This document shows, one piece after another, positions 46,117-58,980 of a stretch of 64,000 bases of DNA (positions are counted from its first letter, which is position 1; each line of letters opens with the position of its first letter). The notes under the pieces are model-generated. The model searched no databases. It saw nothing but the letters and a program-made list of their open reading frames with translations, and was not told the DNA's origin. Location: assembly GCF_018294505.1 (NCBI RefSeq), contig NC_057795.1, forward strand, positions 525,207,184 to 525,271,183. Reading direction: 5' to 3'. The position numbers and the translations under genes are program-made. This DNA comes from Triticum aestivum. Lineage: Eukaryota > Streptophyta > Magnoliopsida > Poales > Poaceae.

Positions 46117-49100
46117 GTACACCATGCAAGCGAATAATTTCACGAAAGAACAAATCAGCAACATTAACAGCATCATCGCTTTTATGACATGGTATAAAGT
46201 GTGCCATTTTCGAGAATCTATCCACGACAACAAATATGCTATCCCTCCCCTTCTTTGTTCGAGGTAAACCTAAAACAAAGTCCATGGATATATCCTCCCA
46301 AGGAACACTAGGTACAGGCAAAGGCATATATAAACCATGAGGATTGAGTCGTGACTTAGCTTTTTGACATGTAGTGCAGCGAGCAATAAAACGCTCAACA
46401 TCCCGTCTCATCTTTGGCCAAAAGAAATGTGTAGCAAGTACGTCCTCCGTCTTCTTCACGCCAAAGTGTCCCATTAATCCTCCTCCATGCGCCTCCTGCA
46501 ACAACAAAAGACGAATGGAGCTAGCTGGAATGCATAGCTTGTTAGCACGAAACACAAATCCATCGTTAACAACAAACTTGTTCCACATTCTTCCTTCTTT
46601 ACAATTCTGCATTACATCTTTAAAGTCAGCATCATGCACATATTGATCTTTGATGGTCTCCAAACCAAATATTTTGAAGTCAAGTTGTGAAAGCATAGTA
46701 TAGCGACGAGACAATGCATCAGCAATAACATTTTCTTTTCCCTTCTTGTGTTTAATGACATAAGGGAAAGTCTCAATGAATTCAACCCATTTAGCATGTC
46801 TACGATTCAGTTTAGCTTGACTTTTAATATGTTTCAAAGATTCATGATCAGAATGTATAACAAATTCTTTGGGCCATAAATAATGTTGCCATGTTTCTAA
46901 AGTCCGAACAAGAGCATATAATTCTTTATCATAAGTAGAATAATTCAGACTAGGCCCACTCAATTTTTCAGAAAAGTATGCAACAGGTTTGCCATCTTGT
47001 AATAACACACCTCCTAATCCAATTCCACTAGCATCACATTCAAGCTCAAAAGTCTTATTAAAATAAGGAAATTGGAGTAAAGGAGCATGTGTCAACTTAT
47101 CTTTCAATACCGTGAAGGCTTCTTCCTGTGCGGTACCCCAAAGAAAAGGCACATCTTTCTTTGTAAGCTCATTGAGAGGTGCAGCAATGGTGCTGAAATC
47201 TCTCACAAAACGCCTATAGAATCCAGCGAGGCCAAGAAAACTCCGCACTTGTGTGACCGTTTTGGGTTGCGGCCAACTCTCAATAGCTTCAATCTTGGCT
47301 TTATCAACTTCAATTCCCTGTGGAGTAACAACATAGCCAAGAAAAGATACTCGGTCGGTGCAAAAGGTGCACTTCCCAAGGTTACCAAACAAACGTGCAT
47401 CACATAGAGCAATAAAAACAGCACGTAAATGTTCCAAATGTTCTTCCAAAGATCTGCTATAAATCAATATGTCATCAAAGTAAACTACCACAAATCGTCC
47501 AATGAAAGCACGTAAAACTTCGTTCATTAATCTCATGAAAGTACTAGGTGCATTAGTTAACCCAAAAGGCATGACTAACCACTCATATAATCCAAACTTA
47601 GTTTTGAATGCTGTTTTCCATTCATCTCCCAATTTCATACGAATTTGATGGTATCCACTACGTAAATCAACTTTGGGGAATATTGTAGAGCCACTCAATT
47701 CATCAAGCATATCATCTAGCCTAGGAATAGGATGACGATAACGAATAGTAATATTATTAATGCCTCTACAATCAACACACATACGTGATGTACCATCCTT
47801 TTTCGGCACTAGAATAATAGGAACAGCACAAGGACTAAGGGATTCGCGTATATAACCTTTGTCGAGAAGCTCTTGTACTTGACGCATAATCTCCTTCGTC
47901 TCCTCTGGATTGGTACGGTATGGTGCACGGTTTGGCAGTGAAGCACCGGGAATTAAGTCAATCTGATGCTCAATCCCTCGAATAGGCGATAATCCCGGTG
48001 GCACGTCTTGTGGAAAGACGTCAGCGAACTCCTGCAAAATGTTAGTGACAGCAGGAGGCAAAGAGGAAGGCACGTCCTCGAATGAAAATAATGCCTCTTT
48101 GCACACAAAAGCATAGCAAACAGATTTGCTGAAATCTAGCTCATCAATATCAGATTTGGTGGCAAATAAACATGCACTTTTCAATTTAATTTCAGAAGCA
48201 ACACTAGATGGTTTATTATTAGGCTTCATTTGTTGCTCAAATTCTTTTGCCACAATCTGATTTTCACTCTTATTCTTCTCCTGTTGTGCTTTATTAGCTC
48301 TATTAATATCATCTTTCAAAATGGAATCAGGAGTCATAGGAAGCAAAGTAATATTTTTATCCTTATGAACAAGAGTATAGTGATTGTTTCTACCATGGTG
48401 TACAGAATTTTTATCAAATTGCCATGGTCTACCAAGTAATAAGGAACATGCTTGCATAGGTACCACATCACAATCAACATAATCAGCATATGTAGAGATA
48501 CTAAAATGCACACGAACAGTACGTGTTACCTTAACCTTGCCGCTGTTGTTGAACCATTGGATGTAGTAAGGATGTGGATGTGGTCGTGTGGTGAGAGAAA
48601 GCTTCTCCACCATCTCCATGCTAGCGAAATTGTTGCAGCTCCCTCCGTCTATTATGACGCGCACAGAACGTTCCTTCACAACTCCCTTGGTATGGAACAA
48701 ATTGTGCCTCTGATTTTGCTCAGCTTGTGTGACCTGCACACTCAAAACACGTTGAGCAACTAAACATTCATACCTGTCAGCGTCTTCAGGAGCCATGTAT
48801 TGCGTCTCATGATCAGAATCATCTCCACCATGTTCTTCACGTGTAATAAGAGCCAAAGTCTCCTCATCATAGTCACTAGCGGACTCATATCCACCATCCG
48901 CGGTAGCAATCATCACACGCAGAGATTTGCATTCTCTCGCATAATGACCTCCTCCCTTACAACGACGACAAATAATATCACTTGTGTGCCCTGTTGATGC
49001 CATGGAAGAAGAAGAACGCTGTGCAGGCCCCGCAGGTGCGCTCTTGGCAGATAATGGTGGTTGTGCCTGTTTTCTTGTATCACGGCTGGAGGTGGCACCG

Positions 49101-49834
49101 GATGGAGGTGCTGGTGCAGTTGAAGTAGAAGATGCACGTGGTGTCCATGATGAAGGTCGGCCTGCAGAAAAGTTAGTTCGCCCCAATGCTTGTCGATCCT
49201 GCACTTCACGTTCAGCTTTACAAGCAAGATGGAATAAACGAGTGATATTAGTATACTCCTTATAGTCTAGAATGGTCTGAATCTCTCTATTTAATCCACC
49301 AAGAAAACGTGCAAGCATAGCTTCATTCTCCTCAACAATACCACATCTAATCATGCCAGTTTGTAATTCCTCATAATATTCTTCTACAGAATTTTTTCCT
49401 TGTCTTAAACGCTGCAATTTTTGAAGCAATTCACGTTGATAATATGGTGGAACCCAACGCGTACGCATAGCAGTTTTCAAAGCAGCCCAAGTAGTTGGAA
49501 TAGGATATAATCTACAATGTTCAGACCACCATACACATGCAAAACTAGTGAAAGCACAAACAGCAGCAGCAACTCGTCTCTCCTCAGGATATTGTAAACA
49601 TGTAAATCGTTGTTCAGTTTCTAACTCCCAAGTAAGATATATATCAGGAACATATCTACCCTCAAATGGTGGAATATTCAATTTCAGTTTAGGAATATGG
49701 ACATCATCGCGTACCTGAGGTGGTGGTGCAGGCCTACCATTACGAATATATACCTGAGGTCGACCCGCTGGTGGTGGTACAGGTGGCTGCACGTAGTGTT
49801 GATTTTGATCAACCTCATCCTCATAGTCTCCCAC
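46028..49834 (-). CDS. gag-pol: gag-pol frame of copy 2, uninterrupted but truncated at both ends
   Basis: 1268 codons in one frame; the frame is open up to the LTR at 49857 and has no ATG there (GTG at 49834). Order with rough residue numbers: Gag core 50-230; zinc knuckle '[16 protein letters not shown]' about 287-302; protease '[13 protein letters not shown]' about 390; RT 620-800 with '[19 protein letters not shown]' and 'YFDDILIYS' (about 783); RNase H '[11 protein letters not shown]' about 930; integrase HHCC ('[11 protein letters not shown]', 'CTTCQKAK') about 1110-1155; first core Asp about 1185 ('DFVLGLPRT'). Integrase stops after 'REIIRLHGV', before the second Asp and the Glu, then reads about 30 out-of-frame LTR codons. 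RT and RNase H may be intact, integrase is not. Confidence 0.85.
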   Translation of the reverse strand: MGDYEDEVDQNQHYVQPPVPPPAGRPQVYIRNGRPAPPPQVRDDVHIPKLKLNIPPFEGRYVPDIYLTWELETEQRFTCLQYPEERRVAAAVCAFTSFACVWWSEHCRLYPIPTTWAALKTAMRTRWVPPYYQRELLQKLQRLRQGKNSVEEYYEELQTGMIRCGIVEENEAMLARFLGGLNREIQTILDYKEYTNITRLFHLACKAEREVQDRQALGRTNFSAGRPSSWTPRASSTSTAPAPPSGATSSRDTRKQAQPPLSAKSAPAGPAQRSSSSMASTGHTSDIICRRCKGGGHYARECKSLRVMIATADGGYESASDYDEETLALITREEHGGDDSDHETQYMAPEDADRYECLVAQRVLSVQVTQAEQNQRHNLFHTKGVVKERSVRVIIDGGSCNNFASMEMVEKLSLTTRPHPHPYYIQWFNNSGKVKVTRTVRVHFSISTYADYVDCDVVPMQACSLLLGRPWQFDKNSVHHGRNNHYTLVHKDKNITLLPMTPDSILKDDINRANKAQQEKNKSENQIVAKEFEQQMKPNNKPSSVASEIKLKSACLFATKSDIDELDFSKSVCYAFVCKEALFSFEDVPSSLPPAVTNILQEFADVFPQDVPPGLSPIRGIEHQIDLIPGASLPNRAPYRTNPEETKEIMRQVQELLDKGYIRESLSPCAVPIILVPKKDGTSRMCVDCRGINNITIRYRHPIPRLDDMLDELSGSTIFPKVDLRSGYHQIRMKLGDEWKTAFKTKFGLYEWLVMPFGLTNAPSTFMRLMNEVLRAFIGRFVVVYFDDILIYSRSLEEHLEHLRAVFIALCDARLFGNLGKCTFCTDRVSFLGYVVTPQGIEVDKAKIEAIESWPQPKTVTQVRSFLGLAGFYRRFVRDFSTIAAPLNELTKKDVPFLWGTAQEEAFTVLKDKLTHAPLLQFPYFNKTFELECDASGIGLGGVLLQDGKPVAYFSEKLSGPSLNYSTYDKELYALVRTLETWQHYLWPKEFVIHSDHESLKHIKSQAKLNRRHAKWVEFIETFPYVIKHKKGKENVIADALSRRYTMLSQLDFKIFGLETIKDQYVHDADFKDVMQNCKEGRMWNKFVVNDGFVFRANKLCIPASSIRLLLLQEAHGGGLMGHFGVKKTEDVLATHFFWPKMRRDVERFIARCTTCQKAKSRLNPHGLYMPLPVPSVPWEDISMDFVLGLPRTKKGRDSIFVVVDRFSKMAHFIPCHKSDDAVNVADLFFREIIRLHGVLMRTSIQLLHPQPLLLYILDQLLELVHAN

Positions 49835-49857
49835 ATAATCATCCTCCTCCGCATCAG

Positions 49858-50775
49858 TGATAGAGGCAAAGGTGTCCCGTCTTTCGATGAGATGGTGGAT
49901 TTCGCTTTGGTGGAAGTCGACTTTGACGATCCGACTACGAACGTGCGAGGACGTCGCGCCTTAGCAATCGCTAAACCAACTCCGAGAGGTTATTGACCAC
50001 GCCGGAGCACGATCAACCTGACCACGAAGGTCTGTTTCCTGCGAGCAAACGAAGAACAAGCAAGAAACTAAGATTGCAATCTGGATATTGCGAATATAAG
50101 ATGAAAGCTTTATTGATCAAGGTGGGGTTCTGTGACGCCTTTGTCTGGTCGTTGAACACAAACGAAGTACGCGAAGTTGCAGCTATGGCGAACTTTTAAT
50201 CTAAACAAAACCCAAAGTCTAAACGATGCCCTAAGGGCTGTATATATGGAGGAAGAGGGGGGGAATTTCGTGGCCCTTGGTGGAGGGGTCCGAAATCAAC
50301 CCTATCTCTTGTTTCCCCACTCATACGGACTCTAAAAATAGCCTATACTTATGTATTTCGAAATTACATGGGCCTGGCCCAATAATAAGGTGACGCAGCA
50401 CCTAAAATAGCCTCGGGACGAAATTTATGAAGTGGCATCTTGTATATTTCGTCCAAGGCTTCATGCACCCATTATGGTGGCTTCAAAGTCCTGAAATCAT
50501 CACTTGTAACTCCGTTCTTGTTTCCCTTGCGCATGCCATCATCTCCATGCTTGTTCTTGCTCCAATGTTCATCCTTCTCCAAGCTAGGCCCTTCATTTGT
50601 AAGCAAAACAAATGTATCCAGTTTAGGCAGCATCATATTCTCATGAACATTAGAATCATTACCAAGAAACGAAAGTACCTGGTAATTTAGTTGGCGTGCA
50701 CGAGCTCTAGTAATTGGTCCAGTATGTATAGCAGCAGGGGCTGTGGGTGTAACAATTGTATTGATGTCCTCATCA
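49858..50775 (-). repeat. Right (5') LTR of copy 2 (918 bp)
   Basis: Directly joined to mid-Gag sequence ('ctcctccgcatcag'), with no primer-binding site. Confidence 0.95.
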
Positions 50776-52084
50776 CCCTAGATGCGCGGGAGCACGGGCT
50801 TCCTCTTGGTTCCCTCAGCGCGACCAGCCGCGGGCCGTAGCGCCGTCCCGAGCAACTCCGGCGAGGTCTCGCCGTCGCCGTGGTCGCCGGCGTCACTCGC
50901 CGACGTGGCCACTTGGTTAGGGCGTAAACACCCCGCTAATCACCCACTAGAGCCACTGCCAAGTGGGCCCCCGTGCCTAATTAATTAGTTTAACCTCTCT
51001 GTTTAGATTAGTACTAATTTTGTGGGCCCCATAGGTCAGTTTGACCTGGCCCCGTCACACTTTGACCGACCCCACACGTCGGAGTTGACCAGGCTGATGT
51101 GTCCGTTGACTGGGCCCACCTGCCAGCGACCTAAACGAGCCCTAAGTCACTGACTAATGGGACCCCCTGGTCAGGTTTGACCCGGGGCAGCCCTGTTGAC
51201 TTGCTGATGCAAGCATGACGCAGTGCTGATGTCATAACTCATTTTCTGGATTTAATTTAATTCAGGAAATTCCAGAAAATGCCTAAAACTTCAATAAATC
51301 ATAGAAAATTAACCGTAACTCCAAATTAAATAATTTATATATGAAAAATTATCAGAAAAATTCAAGGAATCCATCTGTACCATTTTCATGCATGTTAGAA
51401 CAACTTATCACTACTATTTAGGGCAAATGAAGTAAATGGCATTTAAATAATCACATATGGAGTTTGAATTTGAATCTTGTATTCAAACCAACTTCATTTA
51501 ATCTGTTGCTAGTTGCATTAGCTCAAAACACATTCATTTTGCCATGTCATGATCATGCATCATATTGTGCATTGCATTGATTGTGTTCCTTTCTGTGTTG
51601 CCGGTATTTGTTCCCTCTCGATAGACGTGATACCGATGACGTGATCGTTGACACTGATGAAGACTCAATGTTATCTTCAGAAGTGCCAGGCAAGCAAAAC
51701 CCCCTTGTTCATTCCGATACAATCCTACTCTCTCGCTCCTGCTCTCTTTTACTGCATTAGGACAACATCGATTCATCTGTTACTTGCTACGGTAGCTGAA
51801 CCCCTTTATCCTTTGCATGACCTGTCATTGCCACAGTAAATAGATGAAACCCACTAGCATGAGTAGGAGTTGTTTGAGCCCTGATGTGCCTACTCATTCA
51901 TGTTTGTTCGTCATGCCTGCTACTGCTTAGAGTTGAGTCAGGTCTGATTCATCGGGGATGAATCAGAGGCGTGTGAACATGTCCCAATGTGTGTGAGCTA
52001 AGTGTGTGAACACGATTTGGTAAAGGTAGCGGTGAGAGGCCATGTAGGAGTACGTGGTGGGTTGTCTCATTGCAGCCGTCCTTA
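50776..52084. repeat. Gypsy-type LTR, right part
   Basis: Continuation of 43957-45200 from the duplicated cccta. 'gacctggccccgtcacactt', an AT-rich part, then 'cactgatgaagactcaatgt' and 'ctcattgcagccgtcctta' are words I associate with long Triticeae Gypsy LTRs. The end is hidden by the gap. Confidence 0.55.
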
Positions 52085-52097
52085 NNNNNNNNNNNNN
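52085..52097. other. Short run of 13 N
   Basis: Unresolved junction between the Gypsy LTR and the Angela-type LTR. Confidence 1.
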
Positions 52098-52707
52098 GTC
52101 CCAAGGCACCTAGGGTTTGGGGAGGGGGGGCTCCTCCACCTTGCTTGGGGGGCAAGTTTCCCCCTCTCCCCCCTTGGCCACCACCCTAGATGGGATCTGG
52201 GGCTGCCGCACCCCTTGGGGTGGGAACCCTAGAGGGGGCGCAGCCCCCTCCCCTTCCCCTATATATAGTTGAGGTCTAGGGGCTGCCCAACACATGAGTT
52301 TCTCTCCCTCTTGGCGCAGCCCTACCTCTCTCCCTCCTCGTGTGTTGCGGTGCTTGGCGAAGCCCTGCAGGATGGCCACGCTCCTCCACCACCACCATGC
52401 CGTCGTGCTGCTGCTGGACGGAGTCTTCCTCAACCTCTCCCTCTCTCCTTGCTGGATCAAGGCATGGGAGACGTCACCGGGTTGCATGTGTGTTGAACGC
52501 GGAGGTGCCGTCCGTTCGGCACTAGGATCATTAGTGATTTGGATCACGACGAGTACGACTCCATCAACCCCGTTCACTTGAACGCTTCCACTTAGCGGTC
52601 TACAAGGGTATGTAGATGCACTCCCCTTTCCCTCGTTGCTAGATTACTCCATAGATTGATCTTCGTGATGCGTAGAAAATTTTGAATTTCTGCTACGTTC
52701 CCCAACA
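52098..52707 (-). repeat. Angela/WIS/BARE1-type Copia LTR, truncated
   Basis: On the minus strand it begins TGTTGGGGAACGTAGCAGAA, the well-known start of BARE1/WIS/Angela LTRs, followed by their 'tgaacggggttgatggagtc' region. A 'ctatatatag' TATA box lies at 52259-52268. These LTRs are usually about 1.7 kb; here only 610 bases are present before the gap. Confidence 0.85.
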
Positions 52708-52811
52708 AGAAGCAGAGACCCAAGTAAGTAGGTTGTTTGCGTATGGAATAAAAGGGGACTTGATGCTTTAATGCTATGGTTGGGTTTTACCTTAATGAAT
52801 CTTTAGTAGTT
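52708..52811 (+). repeat. Athila-like LTR fragment, left part
   Basis: 'ttaccttaatgaatctttag' leads into the target site tagtt and continues at 63516. Confidence 0.45.
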
Positions 52812-55800
52812 TGTAGCGACCCGACCTCAGACGGTCAAGTCTCTGTGCTTAGGTGTCATCCCTGGATTGGTATGCTGACACACACAGTGCTCGAGGATTT
52901 ATAACAGAGGTAAATCACATGTATAAAATAACGTAAATACCTTTACCGCAATCCAAATAGCGGAAGTAACAAGGTTGTGGATTCCCATCAACACCAACGG
53001 CAAAGTTGAGTGTAGAAATCGTAACCCTAACGTATCACTTACTCGTCGTAAGATTCCTGCAACATGAGACGTTGCAGCCACAGAGGGTTAGTACATTGAA
53101 TGTACTGGCAAATTCACACCATAGAGCAATGATGAATAAAGGCTATCACTACATGCATATTTGGCTGGTGGAAAAGCTCTATAGTTATAGTTTTTGCGAA
53201 AAGCCAATTTTTCCCTACTACAAAGGAATATATTTTATTTAACTACAAAGTTTGTTGAAAACATTGAGAAGGTAAACCCCCTCTCAATCCCAATTAAAAG
53301 TAATCATCAACAACCCAACAAATTAATTAAGTAACGTGATGAGATTCACATGATAATCCAAGTACTAGATACTCAAAATTGTCCATAACCGGGGACACGG
53401 CTAACCATGATTAGATTGTACACTCTGCAGAGGTTCGCGCACTTTTCCCCACAAGACTCGATCGCCTCTGTTGATTTCTCGCACTACATGGTGTTTGAGA
53501 AACGGATGACCGAGACACAGCCTTTCAGAAACATTAACTCTCTACTCCGGCTAGACCATACCAAACCTACAAAACCCACTACCTGCTGATCTACCTCTTC
53601 AAGAGCTTCACGTAACTTACTCAACTATGCTAGAGCCCATAATAGCTTGTGGCTGCACACGGAAGTTTCTATCATGAATAATCTTATGATCCCTTTGAGC
53701 CTAGGTGGCGGTCCATAGGAAAATCACACGGTAACCCCGGGATTTCCAAAAAAAATAGGCAATCACTGGATACCCCAGGTGCCTCAATCCACCCAGATGT
53801 GTATTAAAGTTGCCACCTTAAGTTGAACCATTAAGTAAACAATCTCACATCGGTCATGGAATACACTCAAACCCAATCCACATCTACGAGCATAGCATGA
53901 CAATATAAACATAACGTAGAAGTAACTCCCAAGGGTTTGATAATAAACAGGGCAATAGGTTCTACCTCAGCAACTACTTCCCAACCCTCAAGTTAAAGGC
54001 ATCCTAATCATGCAATGTTTGAGGAAGAAGCTAATGCATAAAAACTGGGTATGAAGGGATATGATCAAAGTGTGAACTTGCCCGCAATGTTGATGAAGAT
54101 GATTCGCACTCAAAACTCTTGATAGGTCTACTCGTCACACTCCGATCAATCTATCGTAAGAAAGCAAAAGTAACCACACATAAGCAATCAATCAAAAGAT
54201 CGGAAAGAACGAAGAGAACAACTCGGAAAACATCAAAACCAAGCAAATGACTCTTGCAACAGAAAACAATTTCTAACAGTACCAAAATTAAGTGAATCTG
54301 GCCTTATCAGAAAGTTTAGGTCAAGAGCTTCGATTTGCAAAAAGAATCAACTAAAACGGAGTTATAAAACTCAAGTTACGATCAAACGAAGTTCAAAACT
54401 AATCTGAACTAAACTCAATTTTTTAAATTTTCAAAAACATGTTTGAGTTGTTTATCTGGATAGAGGGGATCATAACGAAGACGTGAGCGTTGGTTTCGTT
54501 GGATTTGGATAAACGGGTGAAAAGATGTGGTCGTTTGAAAATCAGGGGCTAATCTGTAAATAAAATATTCACAGACGGGTCCCTGGCCGAAAAATAAAAT
54601 GAAAAAGAAAAATTCTACCAAGTGAACGTTCGCTGCCGAACGCTAACTAATGAACGTTCACCATATTAAAAAAACGTTTTTAAAAAAAACAAATCTGGAT
54701 CGTTGGATCCAGATCCAACGGACGGGAGGCGGCGGTTACCGCGGCGATCGCCGGAGTTCGGGAACACGGCGGCGGCTTCGGACAGGGATGGGGCGATGCC
54801 TCCGGTGTGTCCCCGGCGGCGGAGAGGGCGTCGGGGCGCTCGACGCGGCGCGGCAGTGAGGATGGCGGCGTCGGCGGTGGTCCACGGCGACGCGACGGAG
54901 CGAAGCGGCGGCAACGTATCTCGTCGGAGTTTGCAACTCCGGCGAGGGTGTGCGGGGCGTCGGCGGCGGCGGCTTGAGGAGGGGAACGGGGCCGGGCTCC
55001 GGTATTTATGGAGGGCGGAGAGGGCAGCGTGGCTTGCGGGAGGGGGCGACAAAGGCGGCGGCGGTGGTGTCCGATCTGGACACGGCGGCGGGGCGGCGCT
55101 GCTCGGGACTCCTTTCCCGAGCTCGGTGGCGGGGCGCTGGCCGGCTGGGCCGCGGCCTGACAAACTGGGCCGGCCCGGTCCGGTCGGTCCTTAAGTTTTT
55201 TTTAACAAAACACAAACAAACAAAAATAAAAACAAAAGACATAAAATATATTATATAGGCATATAATATATCAAAATTTTCAGAAAATTATTTTCCACTA
55301 CGTGAACATTATTCTAGCATCAAATAAAATCCTCAAAATTTCAAATAAATCAAACAGTGCTACTGATCTAATAAAATTAGGGGTGGAAAGTGATAGCGGA
55401 TAATCCGAAATATCCGATATTCGTATTCGACAAAATGCCTATTCGTATCCGAAACATCCGCATCCGGACCAAAATGGAAATGGAAATTATCTGTATCCGA
55501 ATTTACTTAACAAATAAAAAATATAATATGGTATGAGGTTTTGACACAAATATGGATATGGAAGTGGATATATCCATATCCAAATAAGATTATGGGAGAT
55601 AATTCTCAAAATTCTAGCCAATATTCCAGTTATCCAACATAAAAGCCAAATAACTGGCCAAAAATTACTCTTTGTATGGTTAAACTTAGAAATTATTACA
55701 CATCACATTAGTATTTATTCATAAACCTATTTATCATTGACTTATTGTATGTCACAAGTTGATTATTTCATGTCAAGTAGCTTTTTTTTGCATGGTTGTC

Positions 55801-56571
55801 ACGTAGCTATTGACTAATATACTTAAGCAATATGTCGCTATTATTCGTATCTGTTCCGAATGAAGAAAACATCCGATACGTATCCGTATTCGAATAACAT
55901 CCGAGCCGCATCCGTATCCGATAACATCCATATTCGCATTCGTATTCATTTTGAAAATATGAAAATGGAAGTGGTAACAGCACTATCCGATCCGCATCCG
56001 ATCCGTTTCCACCCCTAAATAAAATCCAGTAAAATCATTAAAAAAATACCAAAATTAATTCAAATTTATTTCTCTCCAATTTTTTATTGTAGGGAATCAT
56101 GTTACCCTATTTTCCATGTATTTTATTTTTGGAGAAAAATAATTTGAATAAAACTCAAATAACACCAAATTGAAAGTAAATTCAAAAGAACCTTGAATTT
56201 AATTCTTTGAAACTCCCATCTCATATTTTATATGTTTTGAAGAAGTCATTTTATCTTCACTCGTGAAAATCATTGAGTTGCATAAAGTTCCTGGGTTGGA
56301 AATATTTTACAAATGAAATTCAAATATTTTCAACACCCCTTGTCATTTAAATAAATGGAAGAAGTCATGTCATCTTCTCTCCAAGGTTTTGTGGTGAAAA
56401 TAATTTGAATTCACGAATGCAAAATGAAAGTTTGGGAAAGTCCTTTTATTCCCTCTCATTTAACTTTCAAAAAGTTTCGAATTCACTCACTTCAGTCAAT
56501 CAATCACACAATCAATCAAAACTATCTATTTGTTTATAACATTCCAAAATTTAGAATTTTGGGATGTTACA
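52812..56571 (-). repeat. 3' LTR of the Tekay-type element (3760 bp with insertion)
   Basis: Without the 648 bases of the hAT insertion and its duplication it is about 3.1 kb, like its partner. GC-rich part at 54710-55195. Polypurine-like AAGGGTGGTAGGTT (minus) adjoins at 56572-56585. Confidence 0.9.
55378..56017. mobile_element. Non-autonomous hAT-type element (640 bp)
   Basis: Ends 'taggggtggaaa' and 'tttccacccccta'-like (tttccacccta with four c) are inverted repeats. The 8-bp duplication aataaaat lies on both sides (55370-55377, 56018-56025). The other LTR shows the empty site at 62971 ('ctaataaaatccagtaaaat'). Inside are many 'atccgtatccg' words and no transposase. Confidence 0.95.
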
Positions 56572-56585
56572 AACCTACCACCCTT

Positions 56586-57720
56586 AAAATGAATCTCGTC
56601 CTCGAGATTCAGAGAGGCTAGCAAGAAATAGGTTGGGTTCGGGGGTCTTCTCAAATCTTCTGAAAAAATTCCTTCTCTGGGCTCTTCCGGTAGTGGCATA
56701 ACCTTTCCTCAATACTTCTGTCCCTTCATCTTGGTACGGTTATTCTGAGACTGGGTTTTCTTAGCTGACGGGTCTCGCGCCAATGCGAAACAACTATCGA
56801 TATCTCATGGTGGTCAACAATTTATAGTTTCTCCTGCAGAAAATGGGTCTGGGTTGAACCTCGCCGTATGGCCTACGATTGGCAACAACTGCCTGGTACA
56901 AGGAAAAAAACTTATACCCTTCTAAGGTTTAAATAAGGTTTTGATCGTCGTCTCTCTACTATAGGTAAGTCACTCAGATTTACCATCCCACATAGCAAGG
57001 CGAATAATAAGAGTAAGTCGGTATGGTGATCAATCCATCCCGCACCCAAATCATTACCTTGTATACGGTTTAGCGAATCTCGCATTCTAACACTCGGTCA
57101 TCCTCACAAGCATTGCAGAATTTCTCTTGTCAACGAACTAGGTTCGGATAAATCCATGGATTCTGCAAGCCAAACAAACATCTATCGTTCCTTTACAACT
57201 CTCGGGTTTTGCGTAAACTCCTATAAGATTGTCTGTCGATAAAATCATAACTTCTTCAGGGTTTTCCTTCAACAAGAGTGTGCTTTCTTCTTGGCAGGTC
57301 CTGGGGCCTGTGGGTTATGGCCCATCTCATCTCTTGTAAACCTTGAACTCATCCTCGGGGCAACTGATCGTTATTCCATCATCCAACTTCCAGCTTCCTA
57401 GCATACTTAAAATCCATCCAATTGTAATGTCTTTCTTCCTTCTATTTGTACTAGGACATGATTACTCATACTCATCATGGAATTTCCATTGATCCATATT
57501 TCCAACATCATACCTCCTTTATATCCAATAGTAATACTTCTTTCCTTCATGCTCTTGGGGGTATCCAACATATCGAGATAAAACTCATACTTATGAAGTC
57601 CATACTCCACTTCGTGGAACATCATTATCCTTTCCAGGGTCAAGCGTCCTTATAGGGGAATATTGGCCATCACTGCATGGCACTTCTTCAATTGGGAAAC
57701 GTGAAACACATCATGAACTC
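56586..57720 (-). pseudogene. Decayed 3' end of Tekay-type pol
   Basis: Beyond the integrase tail, fragments such as 'DMLDTPKSMKERSI' (57407-57643) lie where a chromodomain is expected, but I cannot recognise one. 56586-57400 shows no protein motif. Confidence 0.35.
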
Positions 57721-58980
57721 CTAACAGTGCTTCGGGTGACTCCAACTTGTTGGCCACTTCTCCCATACGCTCCAAACTCGGTATGGTCCTACAAATCTCG
57801 GGGCTAACTTTCCCTTAACTCCAGATCGTTTAACTCTTCGCAGAGGGGACACACGAAGACATGCTCTGTCTCCAACTTCATAGACTACCTCCTTGCGCTT
57901 TTGAGTCTGCACAACTCTTCTGCCTGGACTGAGCTACCTTCAGTCTATCTCGAAGCAACTTATCATTCTCTTCTGAATCGTTGATCACATTTGGTCCAAA
58001 CAACTGACGGTCTCCAACTTCATCCCACATCAATGGTGTCTGGCTCCTTCTCCCATACAAAGCTTCAAAAGGGGCCATCTTCAAACTGGCTGGGTAACTG
58101 TTGTTGTATGAGAACTCCACGTAAGGTAGATTATCACCACTACTAGATCCCTAATCTAGCGCACATGCTCTCAACATGTCCTCCAGAATCTGATTGACTC
58201 TCTCGATTTATCCATCTGTCTGCGGATGAAAGGCTGTACTGAACTCTAGCCTAGTACCCAAAGTCTGGTGCAGCTGATTCCAAAACTTTGAGGTAAATTG
58301 TGTTCCTCTATCTGATACGATGGTCCTCAGAACTCCATGCAGACATACGATCCTGGTCAAATATATCTTGGCCAACTTCGCACTTGTAAAAGTGAGCCAC
58401 TTTGGTCAAGCGAATCAACTACTACCCAGATAGAATCATGTCCCGTTCGGGTTCTGGGAAATCCGGTAATGAAATCCATGCCAAGCTTATCCCACTTCCA
58501 TTCGGGTATCGACATAGGCTGCATTAATCCTGCTGGCTTCTGATGCTCTGCTTTTACTCTCTCTGGCATACATCACCTACGACTACATACTCCGCAATAT
58601 CCTTCTTCATACCAGTCCACCAGAAACACTCCTTCAAATCCAAATACATCTTGGTGTTTCCAGGGCGAATCGAGTAGGGTGAGCCATGAGCCTCCTGAAA
58701 TATTTACTTCCTGATCTCTGCATTATTGGGCACATATACATGGTCCTCGAACCATAAGGTGTCGTGCTCATCCTTACGAAAAGCTTTGGCCTTTCTTTTG
58801 CTCATCCTCTCTTTTACCTCAGCAATCTCTTTGTCATCCTTCTGAGCTTCACGGATCTTTCCCAACAATGTAGACTGAACTTCCATTGCTTCAACAAAAC
58901 TTTGGGAACAATCTCCAACCAAAGTTTTCCTGAAAATCCTCGGCTAACTCCTTTGGTAATCCTCCGCTTATGAGGGTATT
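57721..58980 (-). pseudogene. pol: Tekay-type integrase, frameshifted
   Basis: In minus order: the RNase H-integrase linker ('FVEAMEVQSTLLGKIREAQK', 58850-58900), 'DEHDTLWFEDHVYVPNNAEI', 'RVKAEHQKPAGLMQPMSIPE' (58500-58560), core start 'WKWDKLGMDFITGF...DSIWVVVD' (58420-58510), 'FSYNNSYPASLKMAPFEALY' (58060-58120), and the C-terminal 'VYEVGDRACLRVSPLRRVKR' (57810-57890). Each block is in a different frame, so several frameshifts and stops exist. The HHCC zinc-binding part is mostly lost between 58704 and 58570. Motif order and wording are of chromovirus Tekay/Del type. Confidence 0.75.

Larger units (their letters stand above)
45201..50775 (-). mobile_element. CRM-like chromovirus, copy 2, both internal ends deleted (5575 bp)
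   Basis: Complete LTRs 45201-46116 and 49858-50775 and an exact target duplication cccta (45196-45200, 50776-50780). The internal region (46117-49857, 3741 bases) matches only 37561-41300 of copy 1. About 700 bases at the pol/polypurine side and about 1575 bases at the primer site/leader/Gag start side are missing, each cut flush with an LTR. The two LTRs share variants ('ggatttcgctttggtggaag', 'tcatattctcatg') unlike copy 1, which supports a single insertion. Without primer site and polypurine tract it cannot be copied. Confidence 0.9.

Noticed and set aside
22702..50775. Proof that the window is centromeric because of CRM-like elements
   Set aside because: CRM relatives also occur outside centromeres, and no centromeric satellite is seen.
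54666..55258. Gly/Arg-rich open frames
   Set aside because: GC-rich LTR segment, repeated in the partner LTR at 62250-62660 with frame changes, so not conserved as protein.
57407..57643. A chromodomain at the end of Tekay-type pol
   Set aside because: Position fits, but no chromodomain residues could be recognised in any frame.
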